Source: an uncultured Peptoniphilus sp.
GTDB taxonomy: Bacteria > Bacillota > Clostridia > Tissierellales > Peptoniphilaceae
NCBI GenBank assembly: GCA_902488455.1
Contig: CABTWG010000041.1
Coordinates: 1-10,722 of the forward strand
Length of the DNA stretch: 10,722 bases
Direction of reading: 5' to 3'
Shown: piece by piece, positions 1 to 5,383 of the stretch
How the letters are laid out: every line of letters begins with the position of its first letter
Position numbering within the stretch: position 1 is the first letter of the stretch
Position numbers and translations under genes: made by a program
Notes under the pieces: generated by a model
Told to the model about the DNA's origin: nothing
What the model saw: the letters and a program-made list of their open reading frames with translations, nothing else
The model's database searches: none

Positions 1-24
1 AAAGTTAAACACAGCATAAAAATT

Positions 25-46
25 TTTCCACCCCTAGGGGTGGAAA
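25..46 (-). terminator. Perfect 22-bp palindrome, possible terminator for leftward transcripts
   Basis: TTTCCACCCC-TA-GGGGTGGAAA is perfectly self-complementary and would form a GC-rich stem of about 9 bp with a tight loop. Read on the minus strand it is followed after two A by five T, so it could terminate transcripts coming from thiT at 157-687. On the plus strand it is followed by GGAATAAAA with no T-run. It may instead be a structural hairpin belonging to the insertion sequence. Confidence 0.4.
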
Positions 47-57
47 GGAATAAAATA

Positions 58-90
58 ATACCAGGAAAAGTAAACTACAAGTCCTGGTAT
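58..90. repeat. Inverted repeat / hairpin, 9-bp arms
   Basis: ATACCAGGA at 58-66 is the exact reverse complement of TCCTGGTAT at 82-90, with a 15-nt loop. It lies just inside the putative IS terminal repeat and is probably part of that element. It has no good U-tract on either strand, so I do not call it a terminator. Confidence 0.5.
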
Positions 91-156
91 TAGGTCCAAC
101 TTTATGGGGTCACCACATAAAAAGGGGATTTTTTGATTTCAATTAATATAAAAATA

Positions 157-687
157 TTAATTTTTAGTTTTTAAAAACTTTTCAAATTTTGGATAGATTA
201 CATAGAGAACTATACAAGTTAGTAGTAGTTCTGGACTCATGTAAGTTATGTTGTAGATGAATGAATATAGGTATGGGTTCATTCCTTCTGGTGCGTAGAT
301 ATACCACACAAATGCGCCTGATATAAATACAGATACAAATCTTAAAAAGATTGCAAGAGCAGCTCCCAATGTAGCCTTTTCTCTATTGCCGCGAAAAGCA
401 CCTGCAAATCCTAAAACTCCAAAACCTACTAGGTAGTCAAAGACTATTGATAGTGGATGCAGAGAAAATCCTCCGCTTAGTAGGAATTTTAAAACTCCAA
501 AGGTTGTACTTGCTAGAAGTCCGTTTTTAATTCCCCACTTTTGTGAATAGAGTATAAGTGGCAACATTGCCAGGGCAGTTACTGAACCACCTTGTGGCAT
601 CTTCCAGATTTTAATATAATCTAGAATCATACTTAGTGCGATGAAGATTCCACCTTCAACTATTCTAAGCAAATTTGATCTTTTCAT
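157..687 (-). CDS. thiT: ThiT-family thiamine ECF transporter substrate-binding (S) component
   Basis: This 176-aa polytopic membrane protein is the usual length for ThiT (YuaJ family). ThiT binds thiamine at the outer face and works with a shared energy-coupling module (EcfT plus two ATPases), which is not in this window. Family features include WKMPQGGSVTALAMLPL (29-45), the DYLVGFGVLGFAG stretch (84-96), and RFVSVFISGAFVWYIYAPEG (116-135). These are followed by NPYLYSFIYNITYM (137-150), with aromatic and Asn residues (W128, Y141, Y145, N146) expected near the ligand. The RFxSHxISG-type motif has Val120 where family members I recall carry His. The ATG at 685-687 follows AGGAGG (693-698) with 6 nt spacing. 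A TPP riboswitch directly upstream supports thiamine as substrate. A related precursor such as hydroxymethylpyrimidine is the main alternative. Confidence 0.92.
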   Translation of the reverse strand: MKRSNLLRIVEGGIFIALSMILDYIKIWKMPQGGSVTALAMLPLILYSQKWGIKNGLLASTTFGVLKFLLSGGFSLHPLSIVFDYLVGFGVLGFAGAFRGNREKATLGAALAIFLRFVSVFISGAFVWYIYAPEGMNPYLYSFIYNITYMSPELLLTCIVLYVIYPKFEKFLKTKN

Positions 688-692
688 TTTTT

Positions 693-711
693 CCTCCTCT
701 TAATAGAGGGG
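693..711 (-). promoter_or_regulatory. Shine-Dalgarno sequestering hairpin (riboswitch expression platform)
   Basis: The minus strand reads CCCCTCT (711-705), ATTA loop, AGAGGAGG (700-693). The 3' arm contains the thiT ribosome-binding site. The 5' arm overlaps TCCCCT (712-707), the exact complement of AGGGGA (787-782), which is the 5' strand of aptamer helix P2. The two pairings exclude each other. With TPP bound, P2 forms and the hairpin can hide the ribosome site; without TPP, AGGGGA captures TCCCCT and frees it. The pairings are visible in the sequence; the switching logic is inferred. Confidence 0.75.
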
Positions 712-790
712 AACCTGCTTGCTACGCCGGCATTATCCGGATCAGCTCTAGGGTCGGAATCAAATCCCTCTCAGCGATAGCTCCCCTGAA
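701..790 (-). promoter_or_regulatory. TPP (THI-box) riboswitch controlling thiT
   Basis: On the minus strand the element runs AGGGGAGC (787-780), then CTGAGAGGG (773-765), GACCCT and GATCCGGATAATGCCGGCG. These are the conserved TPP-aptamer blocks: the pyrimidine-sensing CTGAGA loop, and the P4/P5 arm with CCGG/CCGG pairing. P2 is AGGG with CCCT. A small extra hairpin, GGGAT-TTG-ATTCC, lies in the P3 arm. P4 appears to use GCU/AGC in place of the common CCUG/AGGG form. The aptamer ends immediately before a hairpin covering the thiT ribosome site, which implies translational OFF control by TPP. It starts only about 8 nt after the upstream gene's stop, and I saw no promoter of its own, so it is probably transcribed with that gene. 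Confidence 0.95.
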
Positions 791-797
791 AATTTAT

Positions 798-1040
798 TTA
801 ATACTCACTTATAGAATAGAAATGGTCTCCATCTCCATCCATAAAAGTAGGTATTCCAACTTTGTTATTCTTCTTGATCTCATCGAAATATGGATCAGAA
901 TCTCTATACTTTAAGAATTCTTTTAAATTTTTCATAGAACTTGTAATGTCTACGATTTTAACTTCTTCGTTTAGTTTCTTTGCGTACTCAACTGCTGGTG
1001 GACAATGAGGGCAAAGGCTTGAGATAAAAAGTGTTTTCAT
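798..1040 (-). CDS. Small glutaredoxin/thioredoxin-fold redox protein (CPHC motif)
   Basis: This 80-aa cytosolic protein has a thioredoxin-like fold: a first beta strand (MKTLFISS), a redox-active Cys10-Pro-His-Cys13, a VKIVDIT strand, and the cis-proline segment VGIPTF (61-66). The central SMKNLKEFLKYRDSDPYFDEIKK resembles the glutaredoxin-related small proteins of anaerobic Firmicutes. These presumably act in dithiol exchange, but their partners are generally unknown. The ATG (1038-1040) is preceded by AAAAGGAGA (1055-1047). The stop at 798-800 sits about 8 nt before the TPP riboswitch, so it is probably first in a two-gene transcript with thiT. A direct role in thiamine uptake is not implied by the sequence. 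Confidence 0.8.
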   Translation of the reverse strand: MKTLFISSLCPHCPPAVEYAKKLNEEVKIVDITSSMKNLKEFLKYRDSDPYFDEIKKNNKVGIPTFMDGDGDHFYSISEY

Positions 1041-1063
1041 TTTTATTCTCCTTTTCTAATTAT

Positions 1064-1076
1064 GTGCATATTGCAC
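1064..1076. repeat. 13-bp inverted repeat in the redox gene leader, possible operator
   Basis: GTGCA-TAT-TGCAC is a perfect inverted repeat between the proposed minus-strand promoter (1085-1113) and the ribosome site of the glutaredoxin-like gene. The position, around +1 to +20 of that transcript, suits a repressor site or a 5'-end RNA hairpin. No regulator is recognised. Confidence 0.35.
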
Positions 1077-1084
1077 CAAGACCT

Positions 1085-1113
1085 ATGATAACAAATAATT
1101 CATTTTCTGTACA
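1085..1113 (-). promoter_or_regulatory. Putative sigma-A promoter for the glutaredoxin-like gene and thiT
   Basis: On the minus strand, a -35 of TGTACA (1113-1108, four of six consensus) and a -10 of TATCAT (1090-1085, five of six) are separated by 17 nt. The -35 lies within the 8-bp palindrome CTGTACAG. The start would fall near 1078, giving a leader of about 37 nt before the ATG. Confidence 0.4.
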
Positions 1114-1146
1114 GGTAATTGAATAAATTATTAAAATCTATATTTT

Positions 1147-1175
1147 TTGAAAAATTATATATAATGTGTTAAAAT
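1147..1175 (+). promoter_or_regulatory. Putative sigma-A promoter for the LCP gene
   Basis: TTGAAA (1147-1152) and TAAAAT (1170-1175) are each five of six to consensus and are 17 nt apart. A perfect TATAAT also occurs at 1160-1165, but its -35 is poor (TCTATA). Either choice gives a 5' leader of roughly 70-85 nt that contains the inverted repeat at 1217-1233. Confidence 0.55.
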
Positions 1176-1216
1176 TAAGACTTAGGTAAATGAGAGTTAC
1201 ATAAAAAATACCTATG

Positions 1217-1233
1217 TTCACAAATTTTGTGAA
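1217..1233. repeat. 17-bp near-perfect palindrome upstream of the LCP gene, possible operator
   Basis: TTCACAAA-T-TTTGTGAA has 8-bp perfect arms around one central base. It lies downstream of the proposed promoter and 11 nt before the GAGGTG ribosome site. As DNA it looks like a dimeric repressor site; as RNA a one-base loop would be strained, so a DNA operator is the better reading. It is reminiscent of redox-sensing Rex-type sites but is not a clear match. Confidence 0.4.
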
Positions 1234-1254
1234 ATTCTATAAAAGAGGTGAAAC

Positions 1255-2250
1255 ATGAAGAAACTTATCAAAGTTTTCTTTATTTTAGTAGTATTAGTAC
1301 TTACGGCGGTACTCGTATTTTTATATACAACTAAGCCGGCAAATGCCAAGATAGGCGTTGACAAGCTCGAAAGACAGACAGAAGAAAAAGAGAAACAAAA
1401 AAATATCTTCGACAACAAAAAGAAGATAAATATTCTTCTACTTGGAGCTACAAGCACAACTACCATTGCAAATCCAAATTCTACTGAAAGAGGGCAGTCT
1501 GATACGATCATGTTGGTATCAATAGATGCAATCGAAAACAAGGTGCAAGTCCTATCCATACCTAGAGACTCATGGGTAAAGATAAAGGGTCATGGCGAAA
1601 GAAAAATCAATGACGCATATGTACTAGGAGATGTTCCTCTGGCTGTAGATACTATTGAAAATCTCTTGGACACATACATTGATCATTATGTGGTGGTTAA
1701 TTATGACATAATCGAACAACTTGTAGATGCTCTAGGCGGAGTCGATATCGAATGGGATAGACCTGATTATAAATACGAAGACAACTGGATCTATCCACCT
1801 CTTAAGATAGATCTTAAGAGAGGAACAAACCACTTAAACGGTAGAGAAGCTGTTGCATATCTAAGAGCAAGAAAGGCATATAGAGATTCCGACCTTGGAA
1901 GAATAGATGCTCAACAAGGATTTTTGATGCAGATTTTCAAAGAGTTAAAATCCCCAAGCACAATTCTACTAGTTCCAAAGCTTTTGGAAATGGCGGTTAA
2001 TAATGTGGAGACAGACTTAAGCTATGGAGACATTGCATATCTTGCAACATGGGGACTTAAACTAAATAACTCCGACATTAGAATGGATAAGATTGGTGGA
2101 GACTTTATTAAGAAGGTTCAAAGCGGAGTTGAAGTAGATGTTATAGATGTATACAGAACTCAAGCAATTAAAAAACTTCATGAATTCCCATACAATTTCG
2201 AAGTTCCAAATAGAACCGAGGAAATGGAAAGTATAACCGTAGGAAATTAA
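1255..2250 (+). CDS. LytR-CpsA-Psr (LCP) family cell-wall glycopolymer ligase
   Basis: This 331-aa protein has a short cytoplasmic start (MKKLIK), one N-terminal membrane segment (about 7-24), a charged stalk (35-57) and an extracytoplasmic LCP domain from about residue 58. LCP enzymes transfer undecaprenyl-phosphate-linked glycopolymers (teichoic acids, capsule) to peptidoglycan. Visible family motifs are KINILLLGA (57-65), the catalytic-site stretch SDTIMLVSID (82-91), SIPRD (101-105), INDAY (118-122), ALGGVDIEW (159-167), LNGREAVAYLRARK (194-207) and DSDLGRIDAQQ (211-221). These carry the conserved Asp and Arg residues that bind Mg and pyrophosphate. The ATG follows GAGGTG at 1245-1250. 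I see no convincing terminator before the pyr promoter, so readthrough into pyrB is possible. Which polymer it attaches cannot be told from the sequence. Confidence 0.93.
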   Translation: MKKLIKVFFILVVLVLTAVLVFLYTTKPANAKIGVDKLERQTEEKEKQKNIFDNKKKINILLLGATSTTTIANPNSTERGQSDTIMLVSIDAIENKVQVLSIPRDSWVKIKGHGERKINDAYVLGDVPLAVDTIENLLDTYIDHYVVVNYDIIEQLVDALGGVDIEWDRPDYKYEDNWIYPPLKIDLKRGTNHLNGREAVAYLRARKAYRDSDLGRIDAQQGFLMQIFKELKSPSTILLVPKLLEMAVNNVETDLSYGDIAYLATWGLKLNNSDIRMDKIGGDFIKKVQSGVEVDVIDVYRTQAIKKLHEFPYNFEVPNRTEEMESITVGN

Positions 2251-2272
2251 ATTAAAAAATTGCAAATTTACC

Positions 2273-2301
2273 TTGACATTATGTTCTCTATGATGTAAAC
2301 T
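2273..2301 (+). promoter_or_regulatory. Putative promoter of the pyrBIKD operon, with flanking symmetric sequence
   Basis: A perfect TTGACA (2273-2278) is followed after 17 nt by TAAACT (2296-2301, four of six). Transcription would start near 2308, leaving a leader of only about 34 nt before pyrB. That is too short for a PyrR attenuator, and no terminator hairpin is present. The palindrome TTCTTAAGAA covers 2301-2310. The pair TGTTCT (2282-2287) and AGAACA (2307-2312) flanks the -10, which suggests an operator for an unknown regulator. AGGAGG at 2330-2335 is the pyrB ribosome site. Confidence 0.65.
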
Positions 2302-2341
2302 TCTTAAGAACAAAAAGATAGATACATTTAGGAGGATAATA

Positions 2342-3256
2342 ATGGTTAGAAATTTGATTGAACCTCGTGATTTTACAACTGAAGAATTAAGTAGACTATT
2401 TGATCTGGCTGATGACATTATTTCAAACCCACGTAAGTACATGGATGTTTGTAAAGGATATGTCTTAGCCAGTCTTTTTTTTGAGCCTTCAACAAGAACC
2501 AGGCTTTCATTTGAAACAGCAATGAATAGACTTGGTGGAAGAGTGGTTGGATTTGCAGACGCCAAAGTTTCTTCAACTTCCAAAGGAGAATCTCTTGTAG
2601 ATACACTAAGAACTGTAGAAAACTATGCAGATATATGTGCAATGAGACATCCTAAAGATGGTGCAGCACTACTTGTAACTAAGTACTTAACCACTATGCC
2701 AATTATAAACGCAGGAGATGGAGCACATAACCATCCAACTCAAACATTGACAGACTTACTCACCATAAGACATTACAAAGGAAGATTTGACAATTTAAAA
2801 GTAGGAGTTTGCGGAGACTTAAAATTCGGTAGAACCATTCACTCATTAGTAAGAGCTATGAATAGATATGAAAATGTAGAATTCGTATTTATAAGCCCAG
2901 AAGAGTTAAAGATGCCTAAGATTTTTAAAAGCGAACTTCCAGAAGGATCCTATACTGAAACAGATGACCTAGAAGGAAGCTTAAAAGACCTAGACATTCT
3001 ATACATGAGTAGAGTTCAAAGAGAAAGATTTGTATCAGAAGAAGAATACGTAAGACTAAAAGATTTCTTCATACTTGATAAAGAAAAATTAAACAAAGCA
3101 AAAAAAGATATGATAGTTATGCACCCTCTACCAAGGGTAAATGAAATTGCAACAGACGTAGACAGTGATGAAAGAGCCGTATACTTCCAACAAGCAAAAT
3201 TTGGAATGTATGTAAGAATGGCACTTATAATGACACTTCTAGGATTGGAGGCATAA
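2342..3256 (+). CDS. pyrB: Aspartate carbamoyltransferase, catalytic subunit
   Basis: PyrB condenses carbamoyl phosphate with L-aspartate to N-carbamoyl-aspartate, the committed step of pyrimidine synthesis. At 304 aa it is full length. The carbamoyl-phosphate domain has FFEPSTRTRLSFE (46-58), the flexible loop SSTSKGES (77-84) with Lys81, Arg102 (MRHPKDGAA) and HPTQTLTDL (131-139). The aspartate domain has CGDLKFGRTIHSL (157-169), the loop MSRVQRERF (222-230) and HPLPRVNEI (261-269). All expected substrate-binding residues are present, so it should be active. The ATG lies 6 nt after AGGAGG (2330-2335). The pyrI start is one base past its stop, so catalytic and regulatory chains are translated together as in other pyrBI operons. 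Confidence 0.98.
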   Translation: MVRNLIEPRDFTTEELSRLFDLADDIISNPRKYMDVCKGYVLASLFFEPSTRTRLSFETAMNRLGGRVVGFADAKVSSTSKGESLVDTLRTVENYADICAMRHPKDGAALLVTKYLTTMPIINAGDGAHNHPTQTLTDLLTIRHYKGRFDNLKVGVCGDLKFGRTIHSLVRAMNRYENVEFVFISPEELKMPKIFKSELPEGSYTETDDLEGSLKDLDILYMSRVQRERFVSEEEYVRLKDFFILDKEKLNKAKKDMIVMHPLPRVNEIATDVDSDERAVYFQQAKFGMYVRMALIMTLLGLEA

Positions 3257-3257
3257 A

Positions 3258-3689
3258 ATGATAAATGTATCAAAGATTAAAAAAGGAATCGTGCTTGACC
3301 ATATAGTAGCAGGAGACGGAATCAAATTATTTAACGCTCTTAAATTAAATGAAGTCGAAGACCCTGTTGTACTTATGCAAGGAATAAGATCTAGTTCAAT
3401 GGGTAAGAAGGATCTAATAAAGATAGAAACAGATTTCAAACTTGACTTCACAGTACTAGGACTAATTGCACCCCATACAACAGTAAATATCATAGAAGAC
3501 GGAGCAAGAGTAGATAAAATCAGAATGGAACTTCCAGAAGAAGTGGAAGGAGTAATCCATTGCAAGAATCCAAGATGTATCACCAATGACCAAAAGGTAG
3601 AAGAACACAAATTCTATCTAGTAAATAGAGAAACAAAAGAGTATAGATGCGAATATTGTGACTCTATAACACAGTTTGAAGAGATATGA
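3258..3689 (+). CDS. pyrI: Aspartate carbamoyltransferase, regulatory subunit
   Basis: PyrI binds nucleotide effectors and holds PyrB trimers together through a zinc domain. The 143-aa chain has an N-terminal allosteric domain (about 1-95) with the DHIVAGDGIKLF segment (14-25) and HTTVNIIEDGARVDKI (73-88). A C-terminal zinc domain follows, with four ligand cysteines: Cys102 and Cys107 (HCKNPRC), and Cys131 and Cys134 (CEYC). Complete length and an intact Zn site argue for a functional ATP/CTP-regulated holoenzyme, so enzyme-level feedback may compensate for the lack of a visible RNA attenuator. GGAGG (3247-3251) inside the end of pyrB serves as ribosome site. The stop overlaps the pyrK start by 4 bp (ATGA). 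Confidence 0.97.
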   Translation: MINVSKIKKGIVLDHIVAGDGIKLFNALKLNEVEDPVVLMQGIRSSSMGKKDLIKIETDFKLDFTVLGLIAPHTTVNIIEDGARVDKIRMELPEEVEGVIHCKNPRCITNDQKVEEHKFYLVNRETKEYRCEYCDSITQFEEI

Positions 3690-4393
3690 TCCGCGTAATA
3701 AAAAATATAGATATTGACGACAGATATTTTTTCTTAAAGACAGAAGGTAAGTTAGATTCCAAAGCTGGACAGTTCTACATGCTTAGAGCTTGGGATAACT
3801 ATCCAACCCTATCAAGACCTATATCCATCTACAATGTCTCAGATGGACTTGAGTTTCTAATAGAAGAAAGAGGAGAAGGCACGAATCTTTTAAGAAGATT
3901 AAAAGAAGGGGACGAACTAAAAGTCTACGGACCTTATGGTAACTCATTCGATATAGACATAGAAAAAGTTGCGTTAGTCGGCGGAGGAGTGGGAACTGCT
4001 CCAATGTACTTAACAGCAAAGAGGATAAAAGAAAAAAACAAAAATGCAGAAGTAAAACTCTACCTCGGACTAGATGAAACTACAAGACTAGATGAAATGT
4101 TTTATGATCTAAAGGACTTGGGTGTGGAAATCTTTATAAAAAGAGGCGGATTTATAACTGACATCATCGAATTTAAGGAAGAAAAACTAATCTATGCCTG
4201 CGGCCCGGAAGCGATGCTTGAAAATATAACGAAGCTATCTCTTAAAGAAGGCTCTATCTGCTACGTATCACTTGATACTAAGATGGCTTGTGGAGTAGGA
4301 GCGTGCCTTGGGTGCACTTGCAAGACTAAGAACGGCAACAAGAGAACTTGTAAAGAAGGACCAATATTCTTAGGAAGTGATATTTATGAATAG
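3686..4393 (+). CDS. pyrK: Dihydroorotate dehydrogenase B, FAD/[2Fe-2S] electron-transfer subunit
   Basis: PyrK passes electrons from PyrD-bound FMN through a [2Fe-2S] cluster and FAD to NAD+. The 235-aa chain is slightly short for the family but has every domain. The FAD-binding barrel has TLSRPISIYN (41-50). The nucleotide-binding domain has GGGVGTAP (99-106) and ACGPEAM (171-177). The C-terminal cluster-binding segment has Cys202, Cys207, Cys210 and Cys222 (CGVGACLGC followed by TCKEGPIF); Cys212 is an extra cysteine. The start overlaps the pyrI stop (ATGA, 3686-3689), and its end overlaps pyrD by 8 bp, typical of translational coupling for a 1:1 complex. Confidence 0.97.
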   Translation: MIRVIKNIDIDDRYFFLKTEGKLDSKAGQFYMLRAWDNYPTLSRPISIYNVSDGLEFLIEERGEGTNLLRRLKEGDELKVYGPYGNSFDIDIEKVALVGGGVGTAPMYLTAKRIKEKNKNAEVKLYLGLDETTRLDEMFYDLKDLGVEIFIKRGGFITDIIEFKEEKLIYACGPEAMLENITKLSLKEGSICYVSLDTKMACGVGACLGCTCKTKNGNKRTCKEGPIFLGSDIYE

Positions 4394-5285
4394 ACTTGAA
4401 ACAGAATTTTTAGGTGTAAAATTTAACAATCCGCTAGTTGGAGCTTCCGGCACATATGGTTACGGAGAAGATTACAAGGACTACTATCCAATAGATTTAA
4501 TCGGAGGCATCTCTTCAAAGGGAGTAACCTACAATCCAAAGCCTGGAAATAGTGGAATAAGACTTCAAGAAACACCATCAGGACTATTAAATAGTATCGG
4601 ACTAGAAAACCCTGGCATACATGAATTTGTAAAACACGAATTAAAAGATATGACAAGTCTTGGGCCGAGAATATTCGTAAACCTTGGCTCAAACACCTTG
4701 GATGAATATTTAAAGTCAGCAGAAATTTTAAATGATTATGACTTCGACTTTATAGAACTAAATATCTCATGTCCAAATGTAAAAGAAGGGGGAATGGCAT
4801 TTGGAATCAAGTGTGAATCCTCAGAGATGATCACAAGAAGGATAAAAGAGATCTCCAAGCATAAAATAGTTGTAAAACTTTCTCCAAACGCAGAAAACAT
4901 AGTAGAAAATGCACTGGCAGTTGAAGAAGGTGGAGCAGATGGAATCTCACTTGTAAATACATTTTTGGGAATGGCTATAGATTTAGAAAAGAGAAAGCCA
5001 GTCTTTGACAATGTCTATGCAGGGCTATCAGGTCCAGCCATAAAACCAATAGCTTTAAGAATGGTGCACCAAGTCTCACACGCTGTTAATATTCCTGTTA
5101 TGGCAATAGGAGGAGTAGCAGGATATAGAGATGTGTTGGAATTTATAATGGCAGGAGCAAGACTCGTGCAAGTAGGAACATATAATTTTATGAATCCATA
5201 CGGAGTGAAAGAAATCCTAGAGGACTTAGAAAAATATTTAAAAGAAAACGACACAACAATAGAAAAACTTTATAAGATTTTATAA
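4386..5285 (+). CDS. pyrD: Dihydroorotate dehydrogenase, class 1B catalytic subunit
   Basis: PyrD oxidises dihydroorotate to orotate using FMN, with PyrK as partner. The 299-aa TIM barrel shows the class 1 pattern: NPLVGASGTYG (15-25), SSKGVT (43-48) with Lys45, NSIGLENPG (69-77), and NISCPNVKEGG (126-136) carrying the catalytic base Cys129. It continues with VVKLSPN (162-168), NTFLGMAID (191-199), GLSGPAIKP (213-221), IGGV (241-244) and VGTYNF (263-268). A Cys base and an adjacent pyrK mark class 1B. I choose ATG 4386 over the in-frame GTG at 4377 because AGGAAG (4372-4377) is 8 nt upstream of 4386 but overlaps the GTG. The gene is followed by a strong terminator. pyrC, pyrE, pyrF and carAB are absent from this window. 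Confidence 0.97.
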   Translation: MNRLETEFLGVKFNNPLVGASGTYGYGEDYKDYYPIDLIGGISSKGVTYNPKPGNSGIRLQETPSGLLNSIGLENPGIHEFVKHELKDMTSLGPRIFVNLGSNTLDEYLKSAEILNDYDFDFIELNISCPNVKEGGMAFGIKCESSEMITRRIKEISKHKIVVKLSPNAENIVENALAVEEGGADGISLVNTFLGMAIDLEKRKPVFDNVYAGLSGPAIKPIALRMVHQVSHAVNIPVMAIGGVAGYRDVLEFIMAGARLVQVGTYNFMNPYGVKEILEDLEKYLKENDTTIEKLYKIL

Positions 5286-5303
5286 GATAATATAAATAAA
5301 TAT

Positions 5304-5340
5304 AAAAAACACAGGGAAATAATAATCTCTGTGTTTTTTA
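5304..5340 (+). terminator. Rho-independent terminator of the pyr operon
   Basis: AAAAAACACAG (5304-5314) pairs with CTGTGTTTTTT (5329-5339), and the stem extends through GGA/TCT with one G-U pair, around a loop of AAT repeats. The A-run before and T-run after make it usable in both directions, but it sits 19 nt after the pyrD stop and so serves pyrD first. Confidence 0.88.
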
Positions 5341-5351
5341 TGTTTTTGGAT

Positions 5352-5376
5352 AAAAAAAGAGAGGCTTAACCTCTCT
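5352..5376 (-). terminator. Rho-independent terminator of the PhaE-like gene
   Basis: On the minus strand, AGAGAGG (5376-5370) and CCTCTCT (5364-5358) form a 7-bp stem with a 5-nt loop, followed by seven T (5358-5352). It begins about 8 nt after the stop of the minus-strand gene. With 5304-5340 it makes back-to-back terminators between convergent units. Confidence 0.9.
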
Positions 5377-5383
5377 AATAATT

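Larger units (their letters stand above)
1..117. mobile_element. Probable end of an IS3-family (IS150-group) insertion sequence; body lies off the left edge
   Basis: Positions 93-117, read on the minus strand, begin TGTGGTGACCCCATAAAG and continue TTGGACC. This resembles IS150-group IS3 termini, which have a TG tip, a run of C, then AAAGTTGGAC. The outer TG/CA tip is at 116-117, so the element would extend left, beyond base 1. No transposase is visible. The + frame from base 1 is open to a TAG at 91-93, but the 30 residues do not look like an IS3 OrfB C-terminus. Two hairpins (25-46, 58-90) lie inside. The family call rests on the terminal motif alone, and the second end and target duplication are not in the window. 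Confidence 0.5.

Noticed and set aside
1..93. Short plus-strand open frame from base 1 to a TAG at 91-93, as a transposase C-terminus
   Set aside because: The 30 residues do not match an IS3 OrfB tail, and the frame contains a perfect palindrome and a hairpin, which suggests non-coding IS end sequence.
141..162. AT-only inverted repeat at the thiT stop (AATTAATAT / ATATTAATT) as terminator
   Set aside because: The stem has no GC pairs and is not followed by a T-run on the minus strand; such symmetry is common by chance in this base composition.
675..914. Open frame on the plus strand across the riboswitch and redox gene
   Set aside because: It is antisense to a clear TPP riboswitch and a thioredoxin-fold gene, has no ribosome site, and its product resembles nothing.
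2251..2341. PyrR-binding attenuator before pyrB
   Set aside because: There is no terminator/antiterminator hairpin pair and the predicted leader is about 34 nt.
2062..2583. Long minus-strand open frame opposite the LCP/pyrB junction
   Set aside because: It crosses the pyr promoter and the 5' end of pyrB on the opposite strand, and its composition is that of a reverse-complement shadow of strong genes.
4377..4385. Alternative GTG start for pyrD
   Set aside because: The GTG overlaps the AGGAAG ribosome site; ATG 4386 has correct 8-nt spacing and gives the normal PyrD N-terminus.
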